64,000 bases of DNA from JBBQVS01 sp964657325. GTDB taxonomy: Bacteria; Chloroflexota; Ktedonobacteria; Ktedonobacterales; Ktedonobacteraceae. A model generated the notes under the pieces. That model saw nothing but the letters and a program-made list of their open reading frames with translations, searched no databases and was not told the DNA's origin. Position 1 is the first letter of the stretch. The number at the start of each line of letters is the position of its first letter. The stretch spans positions 1 through 64,000 of the forward strand of contig CAZZVE010000006.1 in the NCBI GenBank assembly GCA_964657325.1, given 5' to 3'. A program made the position numbers and the translations under genes. Shown piece by piece: positions 6,944-15,930 of the stretch.

Positions 6944-8497
6944 ATGTATTATCCAACATTTGAGGAGACGCAACGGCTACGCAATGTCTCAAGCATTCAC
7001 ACTGAGAAACGCCCGTTGCTCCCACTGTACCGCGATATTCTCGCGGATATGGAAACGCCTGTTTCAGCGTATTGTAAAACGGCGCAACGCCCGTATAGCT
7101 TTCTGCTTGAGAGCGTAAGCGGAGGCGAACGTGTTGCTCGCTACTCGTTCATCGGCATCGATCCCTATATGGTCATGACACACCGGGACGAAACAGCAAC
7201 ACTACGTAGAATGCATGGCGACACCTCTACAAGTGAAGATGTTCCTTGCCGTGATCCACTCGCGTTTATCGAGTCTGAGCTTGGACAATTTCAGCTTATG
7301 GACTATCGAGGAGCCGCACGCGATGAGTTGCCTCAGTTTCACGGTGGTGCTGTTGGCTATCTGTCGTATGACTCCGTGGCACGTTTTGAGCGTCTTCCCG
7401 TACCTGAAAAGAGCGAACTTGGTCTACCACTAGCGGTCTTTTGTTTTACTGAGACCCTGCTCATCTTCGATCACGTCAAGCATCGTGTTCGCATTGTCAC
7501 ACACCTGCACCTTGACGCGCCCGATCTTGAGGCCGAATACAAGCGCGGCATGGCGATTATTGATGATGTACAACATCGCTTGAGCCAGCCTGTACATGTG
7601 CCCGAAGAGCCAGAACCAACGCATGATACGGCAGCGTTGCGCGTCACATCCAACCGCACACAGGACGAGTTTGAAGATATGGTACGTCGCTCGATAGAAT
7701 ACATCAAAGCGGGCGATGTCTTTCAAGTTGTGCCGTCTCAACGCCTGAGCCGACATGTCAACGCATCACCATTCACAGTATACCGTGCGTTACGCGCCAT
7801 CAATCCTTCGCCGTATATGTTCTATCTCGACCTGGACGATTTTCATATCGTTGGAGCCTCACCCGAATTGCTTGTACGGTTCGAGGATAACGAAGTGACC
7901 ATCCGCCCCATCGCAGGCACACGCCCACGCGGAGTGGATAGACAAAGCGACGAAGCGTTAGCCAAAGAACTGCAAAGCGACCCAAAGGAACGAGCCGAGC
8001 ATGTCATGCTGATTGACCTCGCGCGTAACGACGTGGGACGCGTCAGTACGCCAGGAACTGTGCAGGTTAGCGAACTGATGGAGATCGAACGCTACTCGCA
8101 CGTTATGCATCTTGTCTCGAACGTAACAGGACAGCTACGAAAAGATATGACACCCTATGATGCACAACGCGCTGGCTTTCCAGCAGGCACAGTTTCGGGC
8201 GCGCCCAAGATTCGTGCAATGGAGATTATCAGTGAGCTAGAGGGTGAGCAACGCGGTATCTACGCGGGTGCCGTTGGTTATTTCAGTCATTCAGGCAACC
8301 AGGAAACCGCGATTGCCTTGCGTACAATGGTCATAAAGAATGGTCGTGCCTATATTCAGGCAGGATGTGGAGTCGTTGCCGACTCCGACCCCTCTACTGA
8401 ATATCAGGAAAGTCTGAACAAAGCAAAAGCCTTATTACGTGCCCTTGATGAAGCCGAGCTTATTGCCAAAACACACAGAGAAGGGGGAGGAGATTAG
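6944..8497 (+). CDS. trpE: Anthranilate synthase component I
   Basis: A 517-residue chorismate-utilising enzyme that, with TrpG, converts chorismate and glutamine to anthranilate, the first step of tryptophan synthesis. It has an N-terminal anthranilate synthase I domain (about 25-170) with the LLESVSGG feedback-site region, then a chorismate-binding domain (about 235-500) with PSPYMFYLDL, PIAGTRPRG and FPAGTVSGAPKIRAME. The start is supported by agaagga 7 bases upstream. trpG begins 2 bases after the stop, indicating coupled translation of the two subunits. Confidence 0.97.
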   Translation: MYYPTFEETQRLRNVSSIHTEKRPLLPLYRDILADMETPVSAYCKTAQRPYSFLLESVSGGERVARYSFIGIDPYMVMTHRDETATLRRMHGDTSTSEDVPCRDPLAFIESELGQFQLMDYRGAARDELPQFHGGAVGYLSYDSVARFERLPVPEKSELGLPLAVFCFTETLLIFDHVKHRVRIVTHLHLDAPDLEAEYKRGMAIIDDVQHRLSQPVHVPEEPEPTHDTAALRVTSNRTQDEFEDMVRRSIEYIKAGDVFQVVPSQRLSRHVNASPFTVYRALRAINPSPYMFYLDLDDFHIVGASPELLVRFEDNEVTIRPIAGTRPRGVDRQSDEALAKELQSDPKERAEHVMLIDLARNDVGRVSTPGTVQVSELMEIERYSHVMHLVSNVTGQLRKDMTPYDAQRAGFPAGTVSGAPKIRAMEIISELEGEQRGIYAGAVGYFSHSGNQETAIALRTMVIKNGRAYIQAGCGVVADSDPSTEYQESLNKAKALLRALDEAELIAKTHREGGGD

Positions 8498-8499
8498 TT

Positions 8500-9063
8500 A
8501 TGTTACTACTCCTTGATAACTACGACAGCTTTACCTATAACCTGTACCAATATCTCTCGGAACTCGGTGCCGATGTGCAAGTACACCGCAATGACCAGAT
8601 TACGCTCGACGAAATTGAGGTATTGCAACCGAGTCACATCGTCGTCTCGCCTGGACCATGTACACCAAATGAAGCTGGACTTTCATGCCAGGTTATCGAG
8701 ACCTTTGGGCCTCGTATTCCATTACTTGGAGTTTGCCTCGGTCATCAATCAATTGGACAGGTCTATGGAGGGCGCGTCATTCGAGCACCAGAGCCTATGC
8801 ATGGCAAAACATCGCCAATGCATCATTCTGAACAGGGAGTATTTCGCGGCTTACCACAACCGTTCGATGCAAACCGTTATCATAGCCTCATCGTCGAACG
8901 TGCATCCCTACCAGGTGTGTTAGAGATTACTGCTGAAACAGAGGATGGTCTCATCATGGGTCTCAAGCATCGTACCTATCCCGTTGAAGGTGTGCAGTTT
9001 CATCCAGAGTCGATTATGACCCCTGTTGGTAAGGACCTGCTACGAAATTTTCTTGAGCGATAA
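8500..9063 (+). CDS. trpG: Anthranilate synthase component II (glutamine amidotransferase)
   Basis: A 187-residue class I glutamine amidotransferase that feeds ammonia to TrpE. The nucleophile Cys79 is in GVCLGHQ and the His/Glu of the triad are in VQFHPESI near residue 167. The oxyanion motif SPGPCTPNEAG is conserved. In some bacteria this subunit also serves para-aminobenzoate synthase; no pabB is in the window. The gene starts 2 bases after trpE, with the Shine-Dalgarno (gggggagg) inside the trpE end. Confidence 0.95.
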   Translation: MLLLLDNYDSFTYNLYQYLSELGADVQVHRNDQITLDEIEVLQPSHIVVSPGPCTPNEAGLSCQVIETFGPRIPLLGVCLGHQSIGQVYGGRVIRAPEPMHGKTSPMHHSEQGVFRGLPQPFDANRYHSLIVERASLPGVLEITAETEDGLIMGLKHRTYPVEGVQFHPESIMTPVGKDLLRNFLER

Positions 9064-9069
9064 ACATAC

Positions 9070-9101
9070 TATGTAGGGTGCAATTGATTGCGCACTACAT
9101 A
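9070..9101. repeat. Compact palindrome, type B, between trpG and trpD
   Basis: TATGTAGGGTGCAAT and ATTGCGCACTACATA form 15-bp arms with two mismatches and a 2-base centre. It is almost identical to the core at 44879-44908 and looks like a minimal type B unit. It ends just before the trpD Shine-Dalgarno. Confidence 0.7.
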
Positions 9102-9116
9102 ATAAAGGAGGGTTCT

Positions 9117-10169
9117 ATGATTCGAGAGGCTATTACTCATGTCGCAGCCGGAGCTACACTCAGCGAGGCCGAAGCAGCAGCAGTGATGGAAGAGATTATG
9201 ACTGGTACCGCAACGTCTTCACAGATGGGTGCGTTTCTTACGGCCCTACATCTACGTACAGGTCATGAAACCGTCGCGGAAATCGCGGGTATGGCGCGTG
9301 TCATGCGCGAAAAGGCGGTCCATGTCCACCTTGATGAGGACATAGCCAAGCATGCGATGGACACCTGTGGCACGGGGGGCGATGGCTCAGGCACATTCAA
9401 CGTCTCAACGGCGGCTGGCATCGTAGCAGCCGCAACAGGAGCATCGGTCGCGAAACACGGCAATCGTTCCGCTACAAGTCGTTGTGGTAGTGCCGACGTA
9501 TTAGAAGCGTTGGGAGCGAAGATTGATCTCGGACCTGAACAGGTCGCCCGGTGTGTGCAAGAAGTTGGCTTTGGTTTCATGTTCGCACCAGCATTTCATC
9601 CAGCGATGAAGCACGTGGGTCCAACACGCCGAGAAATTGGTATTCGTACCGTCTTCAATATTCTCGGTCCACTCACCAATCCAGCACACGCGCAATATCA
9701 AGTGCTTGGTGTCGCTGATGGCTCTCTGTTACGTAAAATGGGTGAGGTTTTGTTACATCTTGGCTGCCAGCACGCTCTAATTGTACATGGCGAAGATGGC
9801 CTTGATGAATGTTCGCTTAGTGCTCCCACGCATATTTGCGAAGTGCGTCAGGGCGAGGAGTTGCGCGAATACACAATCACGCCAGAAGAGGTGGGACTAA
9901 CCAGCATCACAGACCGTCAAGCATTCCAGGGAGGCGATCCGGCACATAATGCCATACTCCTGCGCGAGTTGTTGAGTAGCTACGTCGATGTACCAGCAAC
10001 GCATATGCTGTGCTTGAACGCAGGGGCTGCTCTGCTTGCCAATGAGCAGGTCGAAACGCTGGCCGATGGTGTCAAATTAGCGCGTGCCACATTACGTGAG
10101 GGCAAGGCCAAGCACAAGCTTGCTGATGTCATTGCCTGCACACAACGGCAGGTGTCCCATGTTTCTTGA
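9117..10169 (+). CDS. trpD: Anthranilate phosphoribosyltransferase
   Basis: A 350-residue enzyme joining anthranilate to PRPP. The PRPP loop GTGGDGSGTFNVST and the anthranilate-site segment KHGNRSATSRCGSADVLEALG are intact, as is the second metal region DGLDE. ATG at 9117 is preceded by AAAGGAGGG at optimal distance. An upstream in-frame ATG at 9078 lies inside the type B palindrome and is unlikely. The end overlaps the start of trpCF by 11 bases. Confidence 0.96.
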   Translation: MIREAITHVAAGATLSEAEAAAVMEEIMTGTATSSQMGAFLTALHLRTGHETVAEIAGMARVMREKAVHVHLDEDIAKHAMDTCGTGGDGSGTFNVSTAAGIVAAATGASVAKHGNRSATSRCGSADVLEALGAKIDLGPEQVARCVQEVGFGFMFAPAFHPAMKHVGPTRREIGIRTVFNILGPLTNPAHAQYQVLGVADGSLLRKMGEVLLHLGCQHALIVHGEDGLDECSLSAPTHICEVRQGEELREYTITPEEVGLTSITDRQAFQGGDPAHNAILLRELLSSYVDVPATHMLCLNAGAALLANEQVETLADGVKLARATLREGKAKHKLADVIACTQRQVSHVS

Positions 10170-11604
10170 ACGCATTGTAACTCAAACACGCGCCGACTTA
10201 GTACAGCGCAAAATTGACCACCCGCTAGCAGAGCTACAGCATTTGGCTGCTGAACAAGCACCGCCGCGTGATTTCGTAGCAGCCTTCACACCGCGTTCGC
10301 GTGTCCACTTAATAGCGGAGGTCAAACGTGCGTCGCCTTCAAAAGGATTGCTTGCACCGCACTTGAATCCGGTGGAACTTGCACGAACCTACGAGGTAAA
10401 TGGTGCGTCGGTTATCTCTGTCCTGACCGAGCCGCATTTCTTTCTTGGCTCGCCCGAATACCTTACGTCTATCAAGCAGGCTGTACATATTCCAGTATTG
10501 CGCAAAGACTTTATTGTTGACGACTATCAGGTTTACGAAGCACGCGCATGGGGAGCTGATGCTATCCTGCTCATCTGTGCCATCCTAGACGATACACTAC
10601 TACAGCATCTGCTCTCAGTTGCACATGAACTGCATATGCATTGTCTTGTCGAGGTCCATAGTCGTGAAGAGGCTCAACGTGCTGTAGACGCCGGAGCGAT
10701 GGTCATTGGTGTTAACAGTCGTGACCTTACTACCTTCAAGATGAATCCATACCTTATACGCGACATTCGCTCCGTCATTCCTGCAAATCGAGTCGTCATA
10801 GCTGAAAGTGGCATTTCTTCAGCAAGCGATGCACGCAGGCTAGCACGCTATGACGTACAAGGTATGCTTGTTGGCGAGTCGCTTGTCATCTCAAACGATG
10901 TGCCAGCACAGTTGCAGATGCTTTTACAGGGGGCAAACGCAAGTACGCAAGTAAAAATCTGTGGTCTCCGTCATCCTGAATCTATACAGGCAGCCATAGA
11001 AGCGAGTGCCGATATGCTAGGATTCATTTTCTATGAGCCTAGCCATCGCTACATTCAACCTCGACATGTTCAGGAGGCTCTTGCAACTGCTCTTTCGATG
11101 TTAAAAGAGCAGGTACAGCCTGATCTTGTTGGTGTCTTTGTCAACAAAGAAATTAACTTCATCAATGATGTGGTTGAGGAAGCCAAGTTACACTACGTGC
11201 AACTACACGGTACAGAGTCGCCCGAATTTTGCCAGCAGATTAGGCGACCTGTAATTAAAGCTATTCCACTCAGGAACGCGGAGGACCTTGCACAAGTGAC
11301 ACAATATAAAGATGTTGTGTGGCGTCTTCTGCTCGATACACCCACTCCTGAATGGGGAGGAACAGGCGTAGCACATGATTGGGAGTTGGCCAGCACTATC
11401 GCACAACAGACACGCATCCTCTTAGCGGGAGGCTTGACACCAGAAAACGTTGCACAGGCACTTCAGCAGGTTTCCCCGTGGGGCGTCGATGTCAGTAGCG
11501 GCGTCGAGACGCAAAAACAAAAAGATAATCAAAAAATACGTACGTTCATTGAGAATGTTCGCGCAACAACGATAAAGAAGGAAGAGCATGCAAATCCAAG
11601 ATAA
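10159..11604 (+). CDS. trpCF: Fused indole-3-glycerol phosphate synthase / phosphoribosylanthranilate isomerase
   Basis: A 481-residue bifunctional enzyme. Residues 1-258 are TrpC, with catalytic Glu54, Lys56, Lys116, Glu165 and Asn186 in the expected TIM-barrel strands (IAEVKRASPSKG, VLRKDF, LVEVHS, GVNSRDL). Residues 265-470 are TrpF, with catalytic Cys268 in VKICGL and the Asp in LLLDTPTPEWGGTG. The two steps are consecutive (PRA to CdRP to indole-glycerol phosphate), though in opposite order to the domains. The same C-F order occurs in the enterobacterial fusion; separate genes are the commoner state in bacteria. The start overlaps trpD by 11 bases, and the end overlaps trpB by 17. Confidence 0.95.
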   Translation: MFLERIVTQTRADLVQRKIDHPLAELQHLAAEQAPPRDFVAAFTPRSRVHLIAEVKRASPSKGLLAPHLNPVELARTYEVNGASVISVLTEPHFFLGSPEYLTSIKQAVHIPVLRKDFIVDDYQVYEARAWGADAILLICAILDDTLLQHLLSVAHELHMHCLVEVHSREEAQRAVDAGAMVIGVNSRDLTTFKMNPYLIRDIRSVIPANRVVIAESGISSASDARRLARYDVQGMLVGESLVISNDVPAQLQMLLQGANASTQVKICGLRHPESIQAAIEASADMLGFIFYEPSHRYIQPRHVQEALATALSMLKEQVQPDLVGVFVNKEINFINDVVEEAKLHYVQLHGTESPEFCQQIRRPVIKAIPLRNAEDLAQVTQYKDVVWRLLLDTPTPEWGGTGVAHDWELASTIAQQTRILLAGGLTPENVAQALQQVSPWGVDVSSGVETQKQKDNQKIRTFIENVRATTIKKEEHANPR

Positions 11605-12820
11605 AGCACCCTATCAGCATAATGTCTACCCCGATGAGCGTGGACGCTTCGGCGCGTTCGGTGGTAGATTTGTCCCCGAAAGCCTCATGTCTGCATTGAC
11701 AGAACTAGAGGATGCGTATAATCAATCACAGCATGATGCCGAATTTCAGGCTGAGCTAGCAGCACAACTGCACAGTTTTGTTGGTCGTCCTACGACTCTC
11801 CATTATGTGCCACGCTTCTCCGCACTGGTCGCGCCCGATGTGAAGGTGTATCTCAAACGTGAAGACCTCGCACATACAGGAGCACACAAAATCAATAACG
11901 CGCTTGGACAGGGCTTGCTCGCAAAGCGCATGGGTAAGAAGCGTATCATCGCAGAGACAGGCGCGGGACAGCACGGTGTAGCAACCGCAACAGTGTGTGC
12001 GATGCTCGGTCTCGAATGTATCGTCTATATGGGCGATGTGGATATCGAACGTCAATCGCTGAACGTCTTTCGTATGAAGTTACTGGGTGCCAAGGTGGAA
12101 CCTGTCAGCAGTGGCACACGCACATTGAAAGATGCCACCAATGAAGCTATTCGTGATTGGGTAACAAATGTAGAGACAACCTACTACATTATTGGCTCCG
12201 CCGTTGGCCCACATCCCTACCCACGTATCGTGCGTGACTATCAATCCATTATTGGTATCGAAGCACGGAAACAGGTTTTGCAACAGGCTGGACGTTTGCC
12301 CGATATGATTATCGCCTGTGTCGGTGGTGGCAGTAACGCGATAGGCATGTTCTATCCCTTCGCGGACGCAGCAGAAGTGAAGCTACTTGGAGTCGAGGCT
12401 GGTGGTTCAAGCTCGAAAGTAGGAGAACATGCCGCCACACTTTCACTAGGAACACCCGGCGTGTTGCATGGCGCGTTGAGCTATCTGCTACAAAACGAAG
12501 ATGGGCAGGTACTTGACACACAAAGCATCTCGGCTGGTCTCGACTATCCAGGCGTTGGGCCAGAGCACAGCTACATGCATGACTCAGGACGTGCGACCTA
12601 TGTCTCAGCAACCGATGCCAGCGCGCTACGTGGTCTGCAAGCATTAAGCCAGACCGAGGGTATCATTCCAGCATTGGAACCCGCCCACGCACTTGGTTAT
12701 CTATTAGAAATGGGCGAACAGGGCAAGGTTCCCGCCAACTCGCTGATCGTTGTCAACCTTTCCGGGCGCGGTGATAAAGACGTAATCACAGTGGCAAAAG
12801 CATTGAATGTGAATTTGTAG
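11588..12820 (+). CDS. trpB: Tryptophan synthase beta chain
   Basis: A 410-residue PLP enzyme condensing indole with serine. Lys101 in HTGAHKINNALGQ forms the Schiff base; AETGAGQHG and the phosphate-binding GGGSNAIG are intact. It is a TrpB1-type sequence (GRFGAFGGRFVPE start) that should work with TrpA. The gene starts inside trpCF (17-base overlap) behind aagaaggaag. A cyclase gene separates it from trpA, an unusual break of the normal trpB-trpA pair. Confidence 0.97.
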   Translation: MQIQDKAPYQHNVYPDERGRFGAFGGRFVPESLMSALTELEDAYNQSQHDAEFQAELAAQLHSFVGRPTTLHYVPRFSALVAPDVKVYLKREDLAHTGAHKINNALGQGLLAKRMGKKRIIAETGAGQHGVATATVCAMLGLECIVYMGDVDIERQSLNVFRMKLLGAKVEPVSSGTRTLKDATNEAIRDWVTNVETTYYIIGSAVGPHPYPRIVRDYQSIIGIEARKQVLQQAGRLPDMIIACVGGGSNAIGMFYPFADAAEVKLLGVEAGGSSSKVGEHAATLSLGTPGVLHGALSYLLQNEDGQVLDTQSISAGLDYPGVGPEHSYMHDSGRATYVSATDASALRGLQALSQTEGIIPALEPAHALGYLLEMGEQGKVPANSLIVVNLSGRGDKDVITVAKALNVNL

Positions 12821-12844
12821 AAGAAGGCGATAAGAAGGTTAGAG

Positions 12845-13504
12845 ATGACACAACTGATTGATCTCAGTCATTCACTTGAGCAGGGTATGCCTGCGTATCC
12901 AGGATTGCTAGAGCCAAACTTTCGTACGTGGTTCACGCATGATGAAAGTGCAAGCCGAGGCTCGTATGCACCTGGGACAACATTTCAAATTGCGACCTAT
13001 GATATAGGCGGGAATACAGGTACCTATGTCGATGCGCCCTTTCATCGCCATCCACAGGGCCATGATCTCGCGACACTACGCCTTGAGCAGTTAGCGAACA
13101 TACCAGGAATTGTTGTTCCAGTTTTACATGATGGTGCGATAGGACCAGAGGTATTTCAAGGGCTTAACCTTGCACAAAAAGCTGTGCTTATTCGTACTGC
13201 TTGGTCAACACGTTGGGGAAGCTCTGATTATTTCCGCTCCGGTCCGTTTTTGACAGCAGAAGCCTCAAGTTTTCTGGTAGAGGCAAACGTTACACTCGTA
13301 GGTATAGACTGTGCGAATATAGACGACATGAGCGATACTACAAGGCCAGCACACACAATTCTACTCGCGGCAGATATACCGATTGTGGAACACCTCTGCA
13401 ATATGAAGCAACTTTCGACACCCAACTTTCGCTTTTTCGCCGTCCCACCAGCAATTCAAGGTGGTACATCGTTTCCAATACGCGCCTTCGCAATCAGCGA
13501 ATAA
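12845..13504 (+). CDS. Cyclase / kynurenine-formamidase-like metal hydrolase (PF04199 type)
   Basis: A 219-residue protein starting TQLIDLSHSLEQGMPAYPG, as cyclase-family hydrolases do. The family's metal motif HxGTHxDxPxH appears as NTGTYVDAPFH (about 57-67): the first two His are Asn and Tyr, while Asp and the last His remain. It may bind metal differently or use another substrate. The family includes N-formylkynurenine formamidase of tryptophan breakdown, but lying between trpB and trpA this copy is expressed with biosynthesis. No kynA or kynU is seen nearby. Function is therefore open; hydrolysis of a cyclic or N-formyl tryptophan-pathway by-product is only a guess. Confidence 0.75.
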   Translation: MTQLIDLSHSLEQGMPAYPGLLEPNFRTWFTHDESASRGSYAPGTTFQIATYDIGGNTGTYVDAPFHRHPQGHDLATLRLEQLANIPGIVVPVLHDGAIGPEVFQGLNLAQKAVLIRTAWSTRWGSSDYFRSGPFLTAEASSFLVEANVTLVGIDCANIDDMSDTTRPAHTILLAADIPIVEHLCNMKQLSTPNFRFFAVPPAIQGGTSFPIRAFAISE

Positions 13505-13506
13505 AG

Positions 13507-13580
13507 ATGTAGGGACCGTTGTATCGCGTCCTCGTTCGGCATTGGTAAGCCAGAAGGGCGCGATACGTCGGTCCCTACAT
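13507..13580. repeat. Palindromic element, type A, between the cyclase gene and trpA
   Basis: Arms of 22 bases (ATGTAGGGACCGTTGTATCG onward, and its complement ending at 13580) differ at two positions. It starts two bases after the cyclase stop codon. The terminal GTAGGGACCG is shared with the copies at 2159 and 7-29. Confidence 0.8.
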
Positions 13581-13608
13581 ATGAAATACCTTATAGGAGA
13601 AAAGAATC

Positions 13609-14466
13609 ATGGGACTTACTCAAGGTGTTACCGTAAACAACTCAGACACTTTAAACACAACGCCAGCCGCAAAAATCACACAAGCCTTTACGAATGCGCG
13701 ACAGGCAAAACGTGGTGTCCTTATTCCATACTTTATGTGCGGCTATCCTTCGGCTGAACAAAGTGTCGAAATCGTGCTTGCCGCCGCAGAGGGTGGCGCG
13801 GACATCATCGAGCTAGGTATGCCCTTTAGCGATCCACTTGCGGATGGGGCAACTATTCAACATGCAGGACACGTTGCGCTAGAGCACGGGATGAGCATTC
13901 GCGGCTGTATGGAGATTGCGCATCGAGTTTCAGCAAAGAGTGCTGTTCCCCTACTATTGATGGGATACTATAACCCGGTTATGGCCTATGGATTGGCGCG
14001 TTTTTGTGTAGACGCGAAAGCCAACGGCGTCAATGGTCTTATCATTCCTGATTTACCGATGGAAGAGGCTCAGCCGTTACTTGAAGAGGTGAAAAAGAAC
14101 GGTCTTGCCCTGATCTTCTTGATACCACCAACGACACCAGATGAGCGTATCGCAAAAGTTGCGGAGCTTACAGCAAGCGAAACGGGCGGTTTTGTCTATT
14201 GTGTCTCGCTCAGTGGTGTTACAGGTTCGCGTACATCACTACCAACACATCTACGAAGCTTTATTGAACGCGTCAAAAGCTATACAAAGGATTTGCCAAT
14301 AGCGATTGGCTTTGGCTTGTCAACGCCTGAACATATCGCCGAAGTTACAAGTTATGCCGATGGTGCCGTTGTTGGCAGTGCGCTCGTACACCTGATTGAT
14401 CGGCACGCAGACGGAACGCAAGCTGAAGCTGTGAGGCATTATATTCAGAGTCTTCACCAAAAATAG
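13609..14466 (+). CDS. trpA: Tryptophan synthase alpha chain
   Basis: A 285-residue TIM barrel that cleaves indole-glycerol phosphate and channels indole to TrpB. Catalytic Glu68 and Asp79 lie in IIELGMPFSDPLADG with the standard 11-residue spacing; the loop 6 segment YCVSLSGVTGSR is intact. AGGAG lies 11 bases before the ATG. It is about 15 residues longer than usual at the N-terminus. It closes the tryptophan-specific part of the cluster. Confidence 0.96.
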   Translation: MGLTQGVTVNNSDTLNTTPAAKITQAFTNARQAKRGVLIPYFMCGYPSAEQSVEIVLAAAEGGADIIELGMPFSDPLADGATIQHAGHVALEHGMSIRGCMEIAHRVSAKSAVPLLLMGYYNPVMAYGLARFCVDAKANGVNGLIIPDLPMEEAQPLLEEVKKNGLALIFLIPPTTPDERIAKVAELTASETGGFVYCVSLSGVTGSRTSLPTHLRSFIERVKSYTKDLPIAIGFGLSTPEHIAEVTSYADGAVVGSALVHLIDRHADGTQAEAVRHYIQSLHQK

Positions 14467-14730
14467 GAGATTATCCACCTTTCCCGTTTCGTTGTTACAA
14501 CAGCATATAAGCTTGCTTCTAATGTACGCCTAAGCGTTTTCAATACGTTCGCAAGATAGTTACATGTATGGGCAAGCTAAAATTGTAGCAATGTGATATT
14601 GTCTACAGAGAAAGAAGGACTTTGACGACTTCACAATCCTGTAAAATGTTGATTGCCTTATAATGAGCTGCTTGTAGGTATTAAGTGCTCTCATTTTCAC
14701 GCGAGGAGGTCGTCTTAAAAAAGGATTTAA
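14467..14730 (+). other. Intergenic region after trpA
   Basis: No gene and no strong terminator hairpin were seen. TATAAT at 14659-14664 lacks a convincing -35 box, so a promoter for the downstream receiver gene is possible but weak. Confidence 0.4.
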
Positions 14731-15132
14731 ATGATTATGAACTCAAACCAACTATATCGTATTCTTGTCGTGAATCGTTCTTTGGATGTCCTAAACCTTT
14801 TCCATGACATTCTTGACGAGCAGGGATATGAGGTCGAGCTATCGAACTACACGTTTGAAAGTCTGACAACCATTGAGAAGTTACAGCCTCATCTAATCAT
14901 CCTAGACTTTGCAAAAGATGGAACTGAGGAAGAATGGCAATTGCTGAAAATGCTCAAACTCTATCCCCCTGTAGCGTCCGTTCCCGTTCTGCTTTGTATG
15001 TCTCCATTGCATCTCGTACAGAACGCGGAAGACCGCTTCCTACAAAAAAATATTCGGCTACTTTTTAACCCGATTGATAAGGATGAATTGATAACTGTAG
15101 TGCACCAAATGCTTTCATCCACTTCCCAATAA
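14731..15132 (+). CDS. Stand-alone, degenerate receiver-domain protein
   Basis: A 133-residue single receiver domain (beta1 RILVVN, phospho-site strand LIILDF, beta4 VPVLLCMS). Asp59 occupies the phosphorylation position and Ser91 the Thr/Ser switch. However, the acidic pair after beta1 is Val-Asn (14-15) and the conserved Lys near the end is Asn113 in LFNPID. Magnesium binding and normal phosphotransfer are therefore doubtful. No output domain is attached. aaaaaagga 6 bases upstream supports this ATG. It lies between trpA and chorismate mutase; the only histidine kinase in the window is 18 kb away. It may be a protein-interaction module. Confidence 0.75.
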   Translation: MIMNSNQLYRILVVNRSLDVLNLFHDILDEQGYEVELSNYTFESLTTIEKLQPHLIILDFAKDGTEEEWQLLKMLKLYPPVASVPVLLCMSPLHLVQNAEDRFLQKNIRLLFNPIDKDELITVVHQMLSSTSQ

Positions 15133-15424
15133 TTGCTATACAACAAAGAAAATATCTTAACTTTTGAGAGTGTGATGGAAAGGCTGAATTTCCTGTCTTT
15201 CTAAATGGGACATAACAATTTCATATGGATATTCTATAAACACGAACGAATGGTCAATAGCTACTACACATATACCCTCGTTACGAGATACAGTGTACAC
15301 TTGAGAACAATCAGGTATAGTGCATGCTTGCCATCATCTCGTACAATAGGCATACTTGCGTTTAACTACTTCTGCAAGGGAGTGTAAGAGGTAGGCATGC
15401 AAGCAGAAAGGGGTATGTGTCAGT

Positions 15425-15796
15425 ATGTATTGTCGAGGCATCCGAGGTGCAACAACTGTCGAGCTCAACGACCGCGAGGAGATTCTCGCGGCAACAACAG
15501 AACTGTTACAGTTACTTATAGAGCGCAATGAACTACAAACAGAAGATGTTACCAGCGCGATCTTCACTATGACAGAGGATTTGAATGCGGAATTTCCCGC
15601 GCTCGCGGCACGCGCACTGGGTTGGACAGAGACAGCATTGATGTGTATGCGTGAAATACCTGTTCCAGGCAGTCTAGGCAAGTGTATCCGTATCCTCTTA
15701 CAAGTGAACACAGAACGCAGCGCATCGGATATACAACACATCTATATTCGGAATGCGGTGAACCTGCGTCCAAGTTTCAGTAGCAAAAACAGTTAA
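15425..15796 (+). CDS. aroH: Chorismate mutase, AroH class
   Basis: A 123-residue protein beginning YCRGIRGATTVE, the hallmark of monofunctional trimeric AroH mutases. It carries the active-site Arg residues in the N-terminal motif, Glu in the REEILAAT region, and the C-terminal HIYIRNAVNLRPS segment. It converts chorismate to prephenate for phenylalanine and tyrosine, competing with TrpE for substrate. The 292 bases upstream hold no recognisable gene. It is probably expressed with the DAHP synthase that follows 134 bases downstream. Confidence 0.93.
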   Translation: MYCRGIRGATTVELNDREEILAATTELLQLLIERNELQTEDVTSAIFTMTEDLNAEFPALAARALGWTETALMCMREIPVPGSLGKCIRILLQVNTERSASDIQHIYIRNAVNLRPSFSSKNS

Positions 15797-15930
15797 CCGA
15801 CCGTCTCTGTAAGAGATACATAGTAGTAAGAGTATCAGGCAATCATGACAATGGCGTTACGATGTGCCGAAGTTCTGGCAGTTTGTACGCCAGTTTTGTT
15901 TTATTGAGTTTCCATAAAGGAGCCATTTTC

